Assembly (NCBI GenBank): GCA_039810885.1 | Contig: JBDHXV010000007.1 | Span: 12,666-76,665, forward strand | Direction of reading: 5' to 3' | Source: BJGO01 sp039810885 | GTDB taxonomy: Bacteria; Bacteroidota; Bacteroidia; Chitinophagales; UBA10324 | DNA: 64,000 nucleotides | Part shown: in pieces, positions 63,327 through 64,000 of the stretch | Numbering within the stretch: the first letter of the stretch is position 1 | How the letters are laid out: the number at the start of each line of letters is the position of its first letter | The notes under the pieces: generated by a model | What the model was told of the DNA's origin: nothing | Seen by the model: the letters and a program-made list of their open reading frames with translations, nothing else | The model's database searches: none | Position numbers and translations under genes: made by a program

Positions 63327-64000
63327 TTAATTGCTTTGTAGTAGATAATGGTCAAGCACTTCCGCCAATTCTCTTACACGAGCTTTGCGTGATAGCCCTT
63401 CAATCTCTTCATCCGTTATCGAGGTGGTAATTTCTTTTCCGCTTAAATACATTTGATAGTACTTCACAAGTAAGGCAAACAAGTCTTCTGCAGTTCTTGC
63501 AAAAGTTTGTATATCTCGATTCGGAAAAAAGAAAATATCATCTCTCGGATCTGTTTCAACGGCTATGACCGGCCTTCTCGCAGCGGCATAACCAAACATT
63601 TTAACCGGTAGTGTTTTATGCAAATTGTGCGGTATTAAATTTAATAGCACATGTGCCTTTTGCTGTATTATCGCAGATTCTTTAACACTTACGCGAGGGA
63701 GTATTTTAATATAATCGGGATAGTGTTCCACTAAGTGGCGAATACGCTCACTGGAACTATTTTTCGTTACACCTATCCCAACAAATAGAAATTGCTTGTC
63801 TTTTTCAGGATAAGCGGCAATAAACTTTTTAAATGCTGTTTCAAAAATCTCCATATATGGAAAATCATATAAGAACCCGGTATATGCAATGGTGAACAAC
63901 TTATTTTGAATAACTTTTTGATTAAAAAGTTCAACATCCATCCCATTGGATATCCAATAACCCGGCAAGTGAGTCGTTTCAGAAATTTTATCTTTTAAAA
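63327..64000 (-). CDS. Glycosyltransferase (GT4-like), N-terminus cut off by window edge
   Basis: The frame stays open through 64000 on the minus strand, so only about 224 C-terminal residues are visible. GYWISNGMDVELFNQ resembles the linker of GT4 enzymes (xNGVDxxxF), followed by FTIAYTGFLY, KQFLFVGIG and HKTLPVKMFGYAAARRPVIA, the C-terminal nucleotide-sugar domain. The conserved Glu of the usual EgxPxxxxEAMA loop is not evident here. It converges on the S8 gene at the shared terminator. Confidence 0.85.
   Translation of the reverse strand, partial: LKDKISETTHLPGYWISNGMDVELFNQKVIQNKLFTIAYTGFLYDFPYMEIFETAFKKFIAAYPEKDKQFLFVGIGVTKNSSSERIRHLVEHYPDYIKILPRVSVKESAIIQQKAHVLLNLIPHNLHKTLPVKMFGYAAARRPVIAVETDPRDDIFFFPNRDIQTFARTAEDLFALLVKYYQMYLSGKEITTSITDEEIEGLSRKARVRELAEVLDHYLLQSN

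Overview
The window is a gene-dense chromosomal segment of a low-GC member of the Bacteroidota, probably in the Chitinophagaceae/Sphingobacteriia neighbourhood. The evidence is Bacteroidota-type promoters (TTTG, about 19 nt, TAnnTTTG), type IX secretion C-terminal sorting domains, S46 dipeptidyl-peptidase, DUF4175 and DUF4290 proteins, a bacillithiol glycosyltransferase (BshA), a NagZ/beta-lactamase fusion, and a MurA with Asp in place of the catalytic Cys. I saw no tRNA, rRNA, CRISPR array, transposase or prophage gene. The family is a firm call; the genus is not. Layout from the left: nusA (cut by the window edge) and rimP run leftward behind a hairpin leader. A 0.4 kb gap holds the remnant of a type IX sorting domain. 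A TetR regulator with a perfect 20-bp operator over its own -7 box then leads a phenylacetyl-CoA epoxidase operon (paaABCD, no paaE), followed by nadD. A strikingly AT-rich, 376-bp non-coding block with helically phased TGTTAATTA motifs precedes nadA. mnmG converges on nadA, and two perfect parS centromere sites lie in the 84 bp between ybeY and mnmG. Regions 9-22 kb: an RsbW-like ATPase and a giant DUF4175 membrane coiled-coil protein, then a leftward run from hpt through a glycan-modification cassette to exonuclease III. The cassette contains a PIG-L deacetylase, a GT4 glycosyltransferase, HisH-like and HisF-like ammonia-supplying subunits, a 984-aa fusion of GT4 + N-acetyl sugar amidotransferase + a second GT-like Rossmann domain, a FemAB/GNAT-like acyltransferase and a methyltransferase. 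Start and stop codons overlap through much of it. The likely product is an amidinated (acetamidino) surface sugar. Regions 22-39 kb: a LysM glucosaminidase, bshA and a NagZ-beta-lactamase fusion on the minus strand; queA, mutL, two tandem rhomboid proteases and a membrane EEP-family phosphatase on the plus strand; then glgB (minus), a UvrD/PcrA helicase and a small secreted protein. Regions 39-48 kb: a leftward block of nadK, an Omp85-like barrel, a CBS protein, an alpha/beta hydrolase, a pabA/trpG amidotransferase, cvpA, yqeY, a DPP11-like S46 peptidase and a secreted type IX protein. Regions 48-64 kb: DUF4290, murA, a thioredoxin-like protein and a 1564-aa type IX beta-helix protein; then a Ppx/GppA phosphatase, a membrane acyltransferase, a tricorn-type S41 protease and a subtilisin-like S8 protease ending at a strong terminator. 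A partial glycosyltransferase enters from the right edge. The most interesting items are the fused sugar amidotransferase in a complete HisHF cassette, the parS pair with the phased AT-rich block 3 kb away (possible origin-proximal territory), and the TetR operator over the paa promoter.
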